From NCBI GenBank assembly GCA_043747835.1, contig JAYTOK010000045.1, forward strand, positions 1 to 41,843: DNA of 41,843 nt, read 5' to 3'. Both the position numbers and the translations under genes were made by a program. Below the pieces are notes generated by a model. That model ran no database searches. It saw only the letters and a program-made list of their open reading frames with translations, and was not told the origin of the DNA. Positions 33,205 through 41,034 of this stretch are shown here, piece by piece (position 1 is the first letter of the stretch; the number at the start of each line of letters is the position of its first letter). Source of the stretch: CADEED01 sp043747835. GTDB lineage: Bacteria > Pseudomonadota > Gammaproteobacteria > Steroidobacterales > Steroidobacteraceae.

Positions 33205-33537
33205 TCAGGCGCCCTTGAGCGTGCCTTTCGGCACCAATGTGGTCACCTGAAAGCGCTGGACCTTGATGCGCACGTTGTCGGCGATTTCAAGCGTGATGAA
33301 GTTGTCGCTGATCTCGACGATGCGGCCCACGATGCCGCCCGCCGTGACGACTTCGTCGCCGGCCGCGAGCTTGCCGAGCATGGCCTGGTGTTCTTTCTGC
33401 TTCTTCTGCTGCGGACGGATGAGCAGGAAATAAAACACGACGACGAACAGGCCCATCATGATGAACATGCTCATGGGGCTGCCGCCGCCGGGTGCGCCCG
33501 CGGCTTGGGCCATCGCGTCGGGAATCAATGAATTCAT
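33205..33537 (-). CDS. yajC: Preprotein translocase subunit YajC
   Basis: A small bitopic membrane protein of the SecDF-YajC complex. The 110 residues have one transmembrane segment (about 22-40, MSMFIMMGLFVVVFYFLLIRP). The conserved cytoplasmic part contains RPQQKKQKEHQAMLGKLAAGDEVVTAGGIVG. First of the sec genes, 77 bp after the tgt stop (33538-33614 is the gap, with no gene). Confidence 0.96.
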   Translation of the reverse strand: MNSLIPDAMAQAAGAPGGGSPMSMFIMMGLFVVVFYFLLIRPQQKKQKEHQAMLGKLAAGDEVVTAGGIVGRIVEISDNFITLEIADNVRIKVQRFQVTTLVPKGTLKGA

Positions 33538-33614
33538 GGTGTTATCTCACGAGTCGCTAGGTGCCGTTCCCGTCTGGGCCCGGCAGGGCCGCGTATTCTG
33601 GCCGAAAATTAAAT

Positions 33615-34760
33615 TTATGCCACCGAGGCCTGTGAGGACACGCCCGTGTAGCCCCTGATGACGGCATCCAGCGTGCCGGTTTCGATGCCGGTCCGCAGGC
33701 GCCGCATGAGCTCGAGGTAGTAGTGCAAGTTGTGGATGGTGTTGAGCCGCGCGCCCAGGATCTCGTTGCACTTGTCGAGGTGCCTTAGATAGGACCGCGT
33801 GTAATTCCGGCAGGTGTAGCAGGCGCAGGCTGGATCGAGCGGTCCCGTGTCGGATTGATGGGCGGCATTGCGGATGTTCACCACTCCCTGCGATGTGAAG
33901 AGGTGTCCGTTGCGCGCATGTCTCGTCGGCATGACGCAATCGAACATGTCGATGCCTCGCAGGACAGCCGCGATGATGTCCTCCGGCCGGCCGACGCCCA
34001 TGAGATAGCGCGGACGGTCCGCGGGCATGAGCGGCACCACACCTTCGAGCACCTTGAGCCGTTCTTCCTCAGGCTCGCCCACCGCGAGCCCGCCCATCGC
34101 GAGCCCCTTCCACGGCAGCTTCTCCAACGCCTCGAGCGACGCGAGTCGCAGGTTCACGTGCATGCCGCCCTGCACGATGCCAAACAACTCGCCGGGCGGT
34201 TCGCCCAGGCCCGCGGCGGCGGAACCCGCGCCGTAGTAATGCGCGTGACTGCGCGCGGCCCAGCGCATCGAACGCTCCATCGACTCGCGCGCCTGCGTCT
34301 CCGTCGCGGGAAACGGCGTGCAGTCGTCGAGTGCCATCGCGATGTCCGAGCCCAGTGCGAGTTGCACGTCCATCGAATCCTCAGGGTTGAGGCGTACCGC
34401 ATCGCCGTCGATCGGCGATTTGAACTGCACGCCCTCTTCCGTGATCTTTCGCAGGCTCTCGAGGCTGAACACCTGGAAGCCGCCCGAGTCGGTGAGGATC
34501 GGCTTCTTCCAGTTCATGAAGCCGTGCAATCCGCCGTGCGCGCGCATGACGTCATTGCCCGGACGCAGCATCAGGTGGAAGGTGTTGCCGAGCACGATGT
34601 CGGCGCCGAGACCTGCGAGTTCCTCGGGCGTCATCGCCTTGACGGTCCCGTACGTGCCCACCGGCATGAACGCCGGCGTCTCCACGACGCCATGCGCGAG
34701 TTCGAGCCGGCCGCGGCGCGCGGCTCCGGACGTTCCTGACAAGGTGAACTTCGCCGTCAC
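33615..34760 (-). CDS. tgt: tRNA-guanine transglycosylase
   Basis: The enzyme exchanges G34 for preQ1 in tRNAs with GUN anticodons, a step of queuosine synthesis. The 381 residues show the catalytic TDSGGFQVFSL region (about 90-100) and the VMPTRHARNGHLFT stretch. The zinc site is CACYTC followed by a distal His/Cys pattern. The length is standard. Its ATG overlaps the queA stop by 4 bp, the common queA-tgt-yajC-secDF order. Confidence 0.97.
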   Translation of the reverse strand: MTAKFTLSGTSGAARRGRLELAHGVVETPAFMPVGTYGTVKAMTPEELAGLGADIVLGNTFHLMLRPGNDVMRAHGGLHGFMNWKKPILTDSGGFQVFSLESLRKITEEGVQFKSPIDGDAVRLNPEDSMDVQLALGSDIAMALDDCTPFPATETQARESMERSMRWAARSHAHYYGAGSAAAGLGEPPGELFGIVQGGMHVNLRLASLEALEKLPWKGLAMGGLAVGEPEEERLKVLEGVVPLMPADRPRYLMGVGRPEDIIAAVLRGIDMFDCVMPTRHARNGHLFTSQGVVNIRNAAHQSDTGPLDPACACYTCRNYTRSYLRHLDKCNEILGARLNTIHNLHYYLELMRRLRTGIETGTLDAVIRGYTGVSSQASVA

Positions 34761-35785
34761 GAGTGAGACCTCTGCGGCGTCACGAACATCGCGTCGCCAT
34801 AACTGAAGAAGCGGTAGCGCTGCGCCACCGCGTGTGCGTAGGCCGCCAGCACGGCTTCACGCCCGGCGAACGCGCTCACCAGCATGAGCAGCGTCGATTC
34901 GGGCAGATGGAAGTTGGTGACGATCGCGTCGATGACGCGGAAACGGAACCCGGGCACGATGAACAGCGAGGAATCGCCGACGTACGGCGAGATAGCGCCG
35001 CCACCGGCCGCGCTCTCGAGCGCGCGCACGACGGTCGTGCCCACCGCGATGATGCGTCCGCCGCGCGCGCGCGTCGCCGCGATTGCGTCGCAGGCCGCGG
35101 CGCTGACCTCGACGAACTCGGCATGCATCACGTGCGCGCCGACCGCGTCGGTGCGCACGGGCTGGAATGTGCCCGCGCCCACATGCAGCGTCACGAACGC
35201 GCAACTCACGCCGCGCGCCTGTATCTGCGCGAGCAGCGCGTCGTCGAAATGCAGGCTGGCGGTCGGCGCCGCCACGGCGCCGCGCTTTTTCGCGAAGATG
35301 CTCTGATAACGCACGCTGTCGGCCGCCTCCGGTTCGCGGCGGATGTACGGCGGCAAGGGCATCTGCCCGTAGCTCTCGAAGAAGCCGAGCGCGGGCTCCG
35401 GCAACTCGACCACCCACAGATCGCCGCGTTTCTCGACCATGCGGATCGTGCCGCCGCGACTGGTGATTTCCATGGCCGGCCGCAGCGCCTTGCTCGCCTG
35501 CGCGTGAACCAGCGCGCGTTTGCCGTCGAGCGGTCGTTCCAGCAGCAGCTCGACCTTGCCGCCCGTGTCCTTGATGGCGAACAGTCGCGCGGGAATCACG
35601 CGCGTGTCGTTGAACACGAGCAGATCGCCGTCTCTCAAGAGCTGCGGAAGATCGCGGAACGATGCATCCGCGCAAGCGCCAGTTGCGCCGTCGAGCGTGA
35701 GCAGACGGCTCGCCGATCGCTCCGGCAACGGAGCCTGGGCGATCAGTTCATCGGGCAGGTCGTAGCTGAAGTCGGCGCGGCGCAC
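34757..35785 (-). CDS. queA: S-adenosylmethionine:tRNA ribosyltransferase-isomerase
   Basis: The enzyme adds the cyclopentenediol ring to preQ1-tRNA, the step after Tgt. The 342 residues begin FSYDLPDELIAQAPLPERSA, and contain LVFNDTRVIPARLF, then YQSIFAKKRGAVAAPTASLH and VGTTVVRALESAA, all family hallmarks. Complete. The 31-bp gap from the PDZ gene upstream means queA may also be read from the sigma factor promoter. Confidence 0.97.
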   Translation of the reverse strand: MRRADFSYDLPDELIAQAPLPERSASRLLTLDGATGACADASFRDLPQLLRDGDLLVFNDTRVIPARLFAIKDTGGKVELLLERPLDGKRALVHAQASKALRPAMEITSRGGTIRMVEKRGDLWVVELPEPALGFFESYGQMPLPPYIRREPEAADSVRYQSIFAKKRGAVAAPTASLHFDDALLAQIQARGVSCAFVTLHVGAGTFQPVRTDAVGAHVMHAEFVEVSAAACDAIAATRARGGRIIAVGTTVVRALESAAGGGAISPYVGDSSLFIVPGFRFRVIDAIVTNFHLPESTLLMLVSAFAGREAVLAAYAHAVAQRYRFFSYGDAMFVTPQRSHS

Positions 35786-35816
35786 GGCGGCGAGTTTACC
35801 GCCATGGCCGCTCCCG

Positions 35817-36854
35817 TCATTCGAAAGAGCCTTTCGCTCCCGGCGGCGCGGGCGGCGGCAGCGGCACGGCGGGCATCGGCGGTCCCATGAAGTGCTCCTC
35901 GATGACCGGTCGCTCCGGCATCGTCACCGCGAGCGTGAGCGGCTTCTTCTGTCGCAGCACCGACAGGTTCAGCTTCTCGCCGGATTTGTACGATCGAAGA
36001 ATGCGCAGCGCGTGGCCGCCATCTTCCGGCTTGCGGCCGTCGATGGACTGGATCACGTCGCCGTCCTCGAGCTTGAACGAGTCGCTCTCGGGGGCGGACA
36101 CCACCAACACACCTTCCGTCGCGCCGAAGTACGCACCGAGTTTCGGCGTGATGCTCGCGAGCTCGAGGCCCGAGAACTCGTTGCCGAAGAACTGGAAGCG
36201 GCGAACTTGCCCAATTCCCGGCATCCCCGGCATTGCCGGCATCGCCATGCCGGCGCGAGCGTGTCCAGTAGCACCATCGAATTCGAAATCGTTGAAACTC
36301 CAGACGCCACTCTCCGGCGCCATCGGCCGCGCGATGACGATCAGATCCTTCTTCTTTCCCGCGCGCAGCACGTGCACTTTGACCTTCTGCTCGGGCTTCA
36401 CCTTCTGCATCTGCCCGATCAGCGAGTGGTCCGCCATCGACACGCCGTCGAGCGAAACGATCACGTCGTCCTGAAGCATGCCCGCTTCGGCCGCGGGCCC
36501 GCCGGGGCTCACCGACAACACGCGCACGCCGTTCTTGCTCTTCTCGGGATCGATCTGCACGCCGAGCACCGCGCGCGGCGGGCCGCCGTCGGTGCGGATG
36601 TGGATCTCGCGGCGCGCATTCGCGCCGAGCTCGCCCGACAGCTCCGCGACTTCTCGCGCGGCCTTGTCGAGACGCACGCGCGCTTCCTCGAGTTTCGCGC
36701 GTGTGCGCGCCTCTTCGGCGGCGTCACGCTTCGTTTCCGCAGCGTCACGCTTCACCTCCGCGGCATCGCGTTTCACCTCCGCGGGCTGCGCGAACGCCGG
36801 TACGGCGCACACGACGCTCAAGGCCAACAAACTCGCGTAGATAGACAGCTTCAT
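35817..36854 (-). CDS. Periplasmic double-PDZ domain protein
   Basis: A 345-residue exported protein. The signal peptide (about 1-22) ends at AFA-QPAE. A coiled-coil segment follows with three tandem copies of the heptad VKRDAAE (ending TKRDAAE, about 26-50) and more helix to about 78. The first PDZ domain is at about 92-180 (AVLGVQIDPEKSKNGVRVLS), the second at about 228-315 (LGAYFGATEGVLVVSAP). A Met/Pro/Gly linker lies between, and the tail is proline-rich. There is no protease domain. It follows an ECF sigma/anti-sigma pair by 13 bp and is probably part of that regulatory unit, perhaps sensing envelope proteins (inference). Confidence 0.85.
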   Translation of the reverse strand: MKLSIYASLLALSVVCAVPAFAQPAEVKRDAAEVKRDAAETKRDAAEEARTRAKLEEARVRLDKAAREVAELSGELGANARREIHIRTDGGPPRAVLGVQIDPEKSKNGVRVLSVSPGGPAAEAGMLQDDVIVSLDGVSMADHSLIGQMQKVKPEQKVKVHVLRAGKKKDLIVIARPMAPESGVWSFNDFEFDGATGHARAGMAMPAMPGMPGIGQVRRFQFFGNEFSGLELASITPKLGAYFGATEGVLVVSAPESDSFKLEDGDVIQSIDGRKPEDGGHALRILRSYKSGEKLNLSVLRQKKPLTLAVTMPERPVIEEHFMGPPMPAVPLPPPAPPGAKGSFE

Positions 36855-36867
36855 GTTCCGGTCTCCA

Positions 36868-37344
36868 CTAAAAATTGGCGCTCACCATCTGGGCGTAGCG
36901 CACCTGGGAATAGGAGTCGAGCAACTCGTCGCGCGTGCGCTCGAGCCGCGCGACCTCGGCGCCGCGCGGCGAATACTCGCGCGCGACGGACAGCGCATCG
37001 TCGACGCTCGCGATGTGCTCCTCGAGCGCGGCGACCGCGAAATAGGTGTCGGCGCGCACGATGCGCGGCTGCTGCGCGCGCGGCTCGGCCTGTACCTCGA
37101 CGATCGGCGGCTCCGCCACCGGAATCTGCTCGAAGCGCCAGACGCTCGCGCCGACCAGAGCGACGACGAGCGCACCGGCCGTGGCGCGCGCCGCGTGGAG
37201 GCGGCGACGCGAGCGCAGCTTCTGCTGCGTGCGTCGTTCGATCATGCCGTCGTAACTGAACGCCGGCGCGGCGTCCGAGAGGTTCGCATCGAGCCGCTTC
37301 AGGCGCGCGGCCAGTTCGAGATCGTGAGAGTCGTCTGCGTTCAT
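36868..37344 (-). CDS. Putative membrane anti-sigma factor
   Basis: A 158-residue protein with a cytoplasmic N-terminal region (about 1-52), one transmembrane segment (about 53-68, ATAGALVVALVGASVW) and a periplasmic helical region with heptad-like spacing (about 100-150). This topology and its position 3 bp after an ECF sigma factor gene suggest an anti-sigma factor. It lacks the zinc-binding HxxxCxxC motif of ZAS-type anti-sigmas and I recognise no family, so the function is inferred from context. Confidence 0.65.
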   Translation of the reverse strand: MNADDSHDLELAARLKRLDANLSDAAPAFSYDGMIERRTQQKLRSRRRLHAARATAGALVVALVGASVWRFEQIPVAEPPIVEVQAEPRAQQPRIVRADTYFAVAALEEHIASVDDALSVAREYSPRGAEVARLERTRDELLDSYSQVRYAQMVSANF

Positions 37345-37347
37345 CGT

Positions 37348-37920
37348 CTACTCCAGCGCGCACGGCACGGCGGCCGGCACCGAAAGATCCGTGCGCAGGC
37401 GCGCGTGTCCGCGCGCGAGCTGCGACTTGGAAAAACTCACCGTGCGTTCAAAACTGTTCGCGATCTCCTCGTGCGACCAGCCTTCCACGTCGTAGAGCCA
37501 GACTACCGAGCGCGTGATCGGCGAGAGCTTCGCGAGCGCGCGGTCGAGATCGATGAGATCCGAATTGCGCGCGTCCGATTCGGAAGGGAGCACACCGCCC
37601 GCATCGAGCCAGCCGTCGAGCGCGACGCGCGCGCGATTCCAGGGAGACCGGAAGGACATCAGACAGCGGCTGACAGCAATACTGCGCACCCAGATTCCGA
37701 AAGGCGCTTCACCGCGGAAGTCGTCCAGGTGCTCGAACATCGCGATCAAGGTGTCCTGCGACAGGTCGTCGGCCAACGCCCGGTTCCGCACGAGCCGGCG
37801 GATGATGGCGAGAGTTCCGGCCGACACCCGATCGAACAGAACGCGGCGCGCCGCCACGTCGCCGGCTCGCGCCGCCGCGAGCTCCTGGGCCGAAATCTCG
37901 ATTTCTGCGAGTCTTTGCAT
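37348..37920 (-). CDS. ECF-family RNA polymerase sigma factor
   Basis: A 190-residue group 4 sigma factor. Region 2 (about 20-95) carries RNRALADDLSQDTLIAMFEH and FGIWVRSIAVSRC; region 4 (about 130-180) carries KLSPITRSVVWLYDVEGWSH and EEIANSFERTVSFSKSQLAR. It heads the unit sigma, anti-sigma, PDZ protein and probably queA onward. The region upstream (37921-38011) should contain an autoregulated promoter, but I could not assign the -35/-10 pair. Complete gene. Confidence 0.9.
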   Translation of the reverse strand: MQRLAEIEISAQELAAARAGDVAARRVLFDRVSAGTLAIIRRLVRNRALADDLSQDTLIAMFEHLDDFRGEAPFGIWVRSIAVSRCLMSFRSPWNRARVALDGWLDAGGVLPSESDARNSDLIDLDRALAKLSPITRSVVWLYDVEGWSHEEIANSFERTVSFSKSQLARGHARLRTDLSVPAAVPCALE

Positions 37921-38011
37921 GGGTTACGGGAGGATTAGATGCTGGTGCACCCGAAAAGGTCGCCGTGGGTGAGGAAAAAACCGCAGGGCTTGCCCTATAC
38001 TGCCGCCCCGC

Positions 38012-38099
38012 GCCGGGATGGCGGAACTGGTAGACGCGGCGGACTCAAAATCCGTTGCCCTTATAAGGCGTGTGGGTTCGATTCCCTCTCCCGGCACCA
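38012..38099 (+). tRNA. tRNA-Leu (anticodon CAA)
   Basis: Acceptor arms GCCGGGA and TCCCGGC pair perfectly, followed by A and an encoded CCA (38097-38099). The D-arm GGCGGAACTGGTAGACGC is typical of leucine tRNAs. The anticodon stem GCGGA/TCCGT encloses loop CTCAAAA, giving anticodon CAA for UUG codons. A long variable arm (TGCCCTTATAAGGCGTG) and T-loop GGTTCGATTCC confirm class II tRNA-Leu. A possible -10 element TATACT lies at 37996-38001. Confidence 0.98.
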
Positions 38100-38109
38100 C
38101 TAGCTACGC

Positions 38110-38652
38110 ATGAATTTTTGCAGCAACTGCGGGACCCGCGTCGTGGTCCGGATGCCCGAAGGCGATCACCAGCCCCGGAGCGTCTGCGACGCCTGCGGCA
38201 CCGTCCACTATGAAAACCCGAAGCTCGTCGTCGGCTCCGTTCCGGAGTACGACGGGCGCATCCTGCTGTGCGTGCGGGGCATCGAACCGAGGCGCGGCTT
38301 CTGGACCATTCCCGCGGGCTTCATGGAAAACGACGAGACGCTCGAGGCCGGCGCCGCACGTGAAGCGCGCGAGGAAGCCTGCATCGATGTCGAGATCGGC
38401 AGCCTGCTGCTGGTCGCGAACGTCACGCACGCCCGCCAGGTGCACGTCTTCTTCCGTTCGCGCATGCGCACGCCGCATTTCGCGACGACTCCCGAGAGTC
38501 TCGAAGTGAAGCTCGTCCTCGAGAAGGACATCCCGTGGGCCGATCTCGCCTTCCCGAGCACGGAGGCGGCATTGCGCCACTACGTCGCGGACCGCGCCGC
38601 GGGCGTGGAGCTGCACCACGTGGCCGAAATGCAGCGTCGCTTCGGCGCTTGA
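38110..38652 (+). CDS. Nudix hydrolase with N-terminal zinc ribbon
   Basis: The 180 residues have an N-terminal zinc ribbon with C4-x2-C7 and C26-x2-C29 and a Nudix domain (about 37-160). The Nudix box runs from G71 (GFMENDE, then RE-A-R-EE with all acidic residues), so it should be active as a Mg-dependent pyrophosphohydrolase. The NudC-like zinc ribbon joined directly to the Nudix domain suggests a nucleotide-sugar or dinucleotide substrate, but it is too short for NudC proper. It begins 11 bp after tRNA-Leu and may share its transcript. Confidence 0.9.
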   Translation: MNFCSNCGTRVVVRMPEGDHQPRSVCDACGTVHYENPKLVVGSVPEYDGRILLCVRGIEPRRGFWTIPAGFMENDETLEAGAAREAREEACIDVEIGSLLLVANVTHARQVHVFFRSRMRTPHFATTPESLEVKLVLEKDIPWADLAFPSTEAALRHYVADRAAGVELHHVAEMQRRFGA

Positions 38653-38687
38653 GGCAGAATAGCGCCCCTTTTTAGCGGGTGAGATCG

Positions 38688-39011
38688 ATGGCTTTCGTCG
38701 TCACGGAATCGTGCATCAAGTGCAAGTACACCGACTGCGTCGAGGTGTGTCCGGTCGACTGCTTCCACGAGGGCCCGAACTTCCTCGTGATCGATCCGGA
38801 AGAGTGCATCGACTGCACGCTGTGCGAGCCCGAGTGTCCCGTGCAGGCGATCTTCTCCGAGGACGAAGTCCCGGAAGGTCAGCAAGAGTTCAAGAAGTTG
38901 AATGCGGACCTGGCCAAGAAGTGGCCGGTGATCACCGAGAAGAAACCCGCGCCGCCGGATGCGAAGGAATTCGAGTCAGTCACCGAAAAACGGCACCTGC
39001 TCGAAACCTGA
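38688..39011 (+). CDS. fdxA: 7Fe ferredoxin FdxA
   Basis: A 107-residue ferredoxin with one [3Fe-4S] and one [4Fe-4S] cluster. The ATG of MAFVVTESCIKCKYTDCVEV fits the family start. Cysteines lie in CIKCKYTDCVEVCPVDC and CIDCTLCEPECP, and the FdxA-specific C-terminal extension (about 60-107, QEFKKLNADLAKKWPVITEK) is present. It transfers electrons in the cytoplasm. Convergent with dsbC, the stops 12 bp apart. Confidence 0.96.
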   Translation: MAFVVTESCIKCKYTDCVEVCPVDCFHEGPNFLVIDPEECIDCTLCEPECPVQAIFSEDEVPEGQQEFKKLNADLAKKWPVITEKKPAPPDAKEFESVTEKRHLLET

Positions 39012-39023
39012 GCGGCGCTCGCC

Positions 39024-39803
39024 TTACGGCATCTTCCCCGTCTTGAGGTAATGCACGAGCTCGCTCGGCGGCGAGTATCCCGGCAACAGTTCTCCCGTCG
39101 GCAGGAAGATCGCAGGCGTGCCATCGACGCCCAGCTTCTGTCCGAGCTCGTAGTCGCGCGCGACGATGCTCGTCGGGCACTTCGAGGATTTCACGGTCTC
39201 GCCATTCTTCGCTCGAGTCAAAGCGTCGTTGCGATTCGTCGCGCACCACACCGACTCCGCCTTTTGCCAGGACTCGGTGTTCGGGCCCGAGCGCGGGAAG
39301 AAGAGGTAACGCACGCGAATGCCGAGGCGGTTGTACTCCGCCATCTGCGAATGCATCTTGCGGCAATAGCCGCAATCGATGTCGGTGAAGATCGTGAGCG
39401 TGTAAGGCGCGGTCTTGGCGCCGTACACGAGCATCTCGGCTTCCGGCACGGTGTCGATCAGACGATTGCGGATCGTGCGCCGGCGGTTCTCGGACAGATT
39501 CGCGTCGGCCTCGATGTCGATCAGGTCGCCCAGGATCACGTAGCGCGCATCGCCGGAGACGTAACCGATCTGCGAGCCGCGCGCGATTTCGTAGAGGCCG
39601 GGGATCGCCGACATGCGCACGTCGTCGGGCTTGAGGCCGTCGATCTTCTTCGCGATGACGTCGCGCGGGTCCACTTTCGCGGGCGCGGCAGCCACGGCTT
39701 TCACGGCGCCGGGCGTCGGCGCGGGCGCTTGCGCCGGTGTCTGAGCCATGGCGGAGCCGCCGAACAGGGCGACGAAGGCGAGCGGGATCAGACGGTTGAG
39801 CAT
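39024..39803 (-). CDS. dsbC: Thiol:disulfide interchange protein DsbC
   Basis: A periplasmic disulfide isomerase that corrects wrong disulfides. The 259 residues have a signal peptide (about 1-20), an Ala/Pro linker, the N-terminal dimerisation domain (about 48-108) and a thioredoxin fold. The redox site is C144-G-Y-C147; a second cysteine pair (in VWCATN and SSKCPTS) matches the structural disulfide of DsbC. Gene order xerD-dsbC is as in E. coli. No recJ follows. Confidence 0.95.
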   Translation of the reverse strand: MLNRLIPLAFVALFGGSAMAQTPAQAPAPTPGAVKAVAAAPAKVDPRDVIAKKIDGLKPDDVRMSAIPGLYEIARGSQIGYVSGDARYVILGDLIDIEADANLSENRRRTIRNRLIDTVPEAEMLVYGAKTAPYTLTIFTDIDCGYCRKMHSQMAEYNRLGIRVRYLFFPRSGPNTESWQKAESVWCATNRNDALTRAKNGETVKSSKCPTSIVARDYELGQKLGVDGTPAIFLPTGELLPGYSPPSELVHYLKTGKMP

Positions 39804-39839
39804 TGCGCGTGACTCGGGCGGCGGAGTTCCATTTCGACT

Positions 39840-39865
39840 GCGCGCGAACAGCGAAGTTCGCGCGC
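39840..39865 (-). terminator. Perfect 10-bp hairpin between xerD and dsbC
   Basis: GCGCGCGAAC (39840-39849) and GTTCGCGCGC (39856-39865) pair exactly around AGCGAA. It sits 36 bp upstream of the dsbC start on the minus strand and 76 bp after the xerD stop. Without a T-run it could be a weak terminator of xerD or a structure in the dsbC leader. Confidence 0.45.
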
Positions 39866-39941
39866 TCCCTGTGAGCCCGCGAATACTAGCAAAACGGTCG
39901 GGGGACAGCGGCCTGACGGCCTGTCGTCGAGCGATGGGCGC

Positions 39942-40874
39942 TCAGCCGCGCGGGTGGTGCGTGCCGTGCATCTCTTTCATGCGCTCACGGGCGACGTGCG
40001 TGTAGATCTGCGTGGTCGAAAGGTCGGAGTGACCGAGCAGCATCTGCACGACGCGCAGGTCGGCGCCATGATTGAGAAGGTGCGTGGCGAACGCGTGGCG
40101 CAGCGTGTGGGGCGACAGTTCCTTGTCGATCACAGCCTTGCGGGCGTAACGCTTGATGATGTGCCAGAAGGCCTGGCGCGTCATGCGATCGCCGCGACGC
40201 GTCGGGAAGAGATAGTCCGTGGTGCGATCGAGCAGGATCTCGCTGCGCGGCGCGCGCACGAAATCGGTGAGCCAGCGGACGGCTTCTTCGCCGAGCGGAA
40301 TCAGGCGCTCGCGATTGCCCTTGCCCAGGACGCGGATGACGCCCTGGTTCGTGTTGATCTGGTTGTACTTGAGGTTCACGAGTTCCGAGACTCGCAGCCC
40401 CGTGGCGTAGAGCACTTCGAGCATCGTGCGGTCGCGGTGACCCAGCGGATCGCCGACTACCGGCGCGCCGAGCAGGGACTCGACCTCTTCTTCGGTGAGC
40501 GACTTCGGCAGCGAACGGCCGATCTTCGGCATGGCGATCTGGGCGGTCGGATCATCCGTGATGACTCCCTCGCGGACGAAGTAGCGGAAGAAACGACGGA
40601 ACGAGGAAAGCTGTCGCGCGGTGGAACGCGGACGCGCGCCCATCTCGACGCGGAAGGCGATGAAGCCCAGTAGGTCCGCGCGGCTGGTCTTGATGATGGG
40701 CGTGCCGCGTTCGGCGAGCCAGCGCGCGAGCGCCGTCAGGTCCGCGCGATAGGCCGCGAGTGTGTTGACCGACAGGCCGCGCTCCATCCAGACCGCGTCG
40801 AGAAATTTCGACACGGTGACATCGGCGGTGTCGGGGACAGTCGCCTCGTTGCTGGCTGAAGCTTGTTTGACCAA
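39942..40874 (-). CDS. xerD: Site-specific tyrosine recombinase XerD
   Basis: XerD acts with XerC at dif to resolve chromosome dimers. The 310 residues include an N-terminal SAM-like core-binding domain (about 20-105) and the catalytic domain. The latter has Arg in TGLRVSEL, Lys in VLGKGNRERLIPL, HTLRH, LLGHSDLSTTQIYTHV with the nucleophilic Tyr. The adjacency to dsbC favours XerD over XerC. The start is slightly uncertain: about 18 residues precede the family core. Confidence 0.94.
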   Translation of the reverse strand: MVKQASASNEATVPDTADVTVSKFLDAVWMERGLSVNTLAAYRADLTALARWLAERGTPIIKTSRADLLGFIAFRVEMGARPRSTARQLSSFRRFFRYFVREGVITDDPTAQIAMPKIGRSLPKSLTEEEVESLLGAPVVGDPLGHRDRTMLEVLYATGLRVSELVNLKYNQINTNQGVIRVLGKGNRERLIPLGEEAVRWLTDFVRAPRSEILLDRTTDYLFPTRRGDRMTRQAFWHIIKRYARKAVIDKELSPHTLRHAFATHLLNHGADLRVVQMLLGHSDLSTTQIYTHVARERMKEMHGTHHPRG

Positions 40875-40955
40875 GACGTGATTGCCTTAAATACGTATGC
40901 GGATTGACGCTTCGCGGCAGTATGGGAAACGGGATGTCGCCCGGGCGTGACGACC

Positions 40956-41034
40956 TTCACAGCTCGGTGAAACCGTTAACATAAAGAGAACCAGTTCACA
41001 TGAAACGGACCGCGTTCCCGCGACAAAGCTCCGC
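40956..41034 (+). promoter_or_regulatory. Candidate promoter and leader region of the acyltransferase gene
   Basis: TTCACA (40956-40961) and TAACAT (40977-40982) or CATAAA (40980-40985) could be weak -35 and -10 elements. TTCAC and GTGAA (40956-40960 and 40967-40971) form a small inverted repeat that could be an operator. A 12-codon ORF starts at 41000 and its TGA overlaps the acyltransferase ATG (ATGA at 41035-41038), so it could be a leader peptide. All of this is tentative. Confidence 0.25.

Noticed and set aside
30415..33531. A 1038-codon open frame on the plus strand, the longest in the window
   Set aside because: It is exactly antisense to secF, secD and yajC, which are unmistakable. 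The frame is open because of GC-rich third-position bias; its composition (Arg, His, Asp, Ala) is that of a shadow frame.
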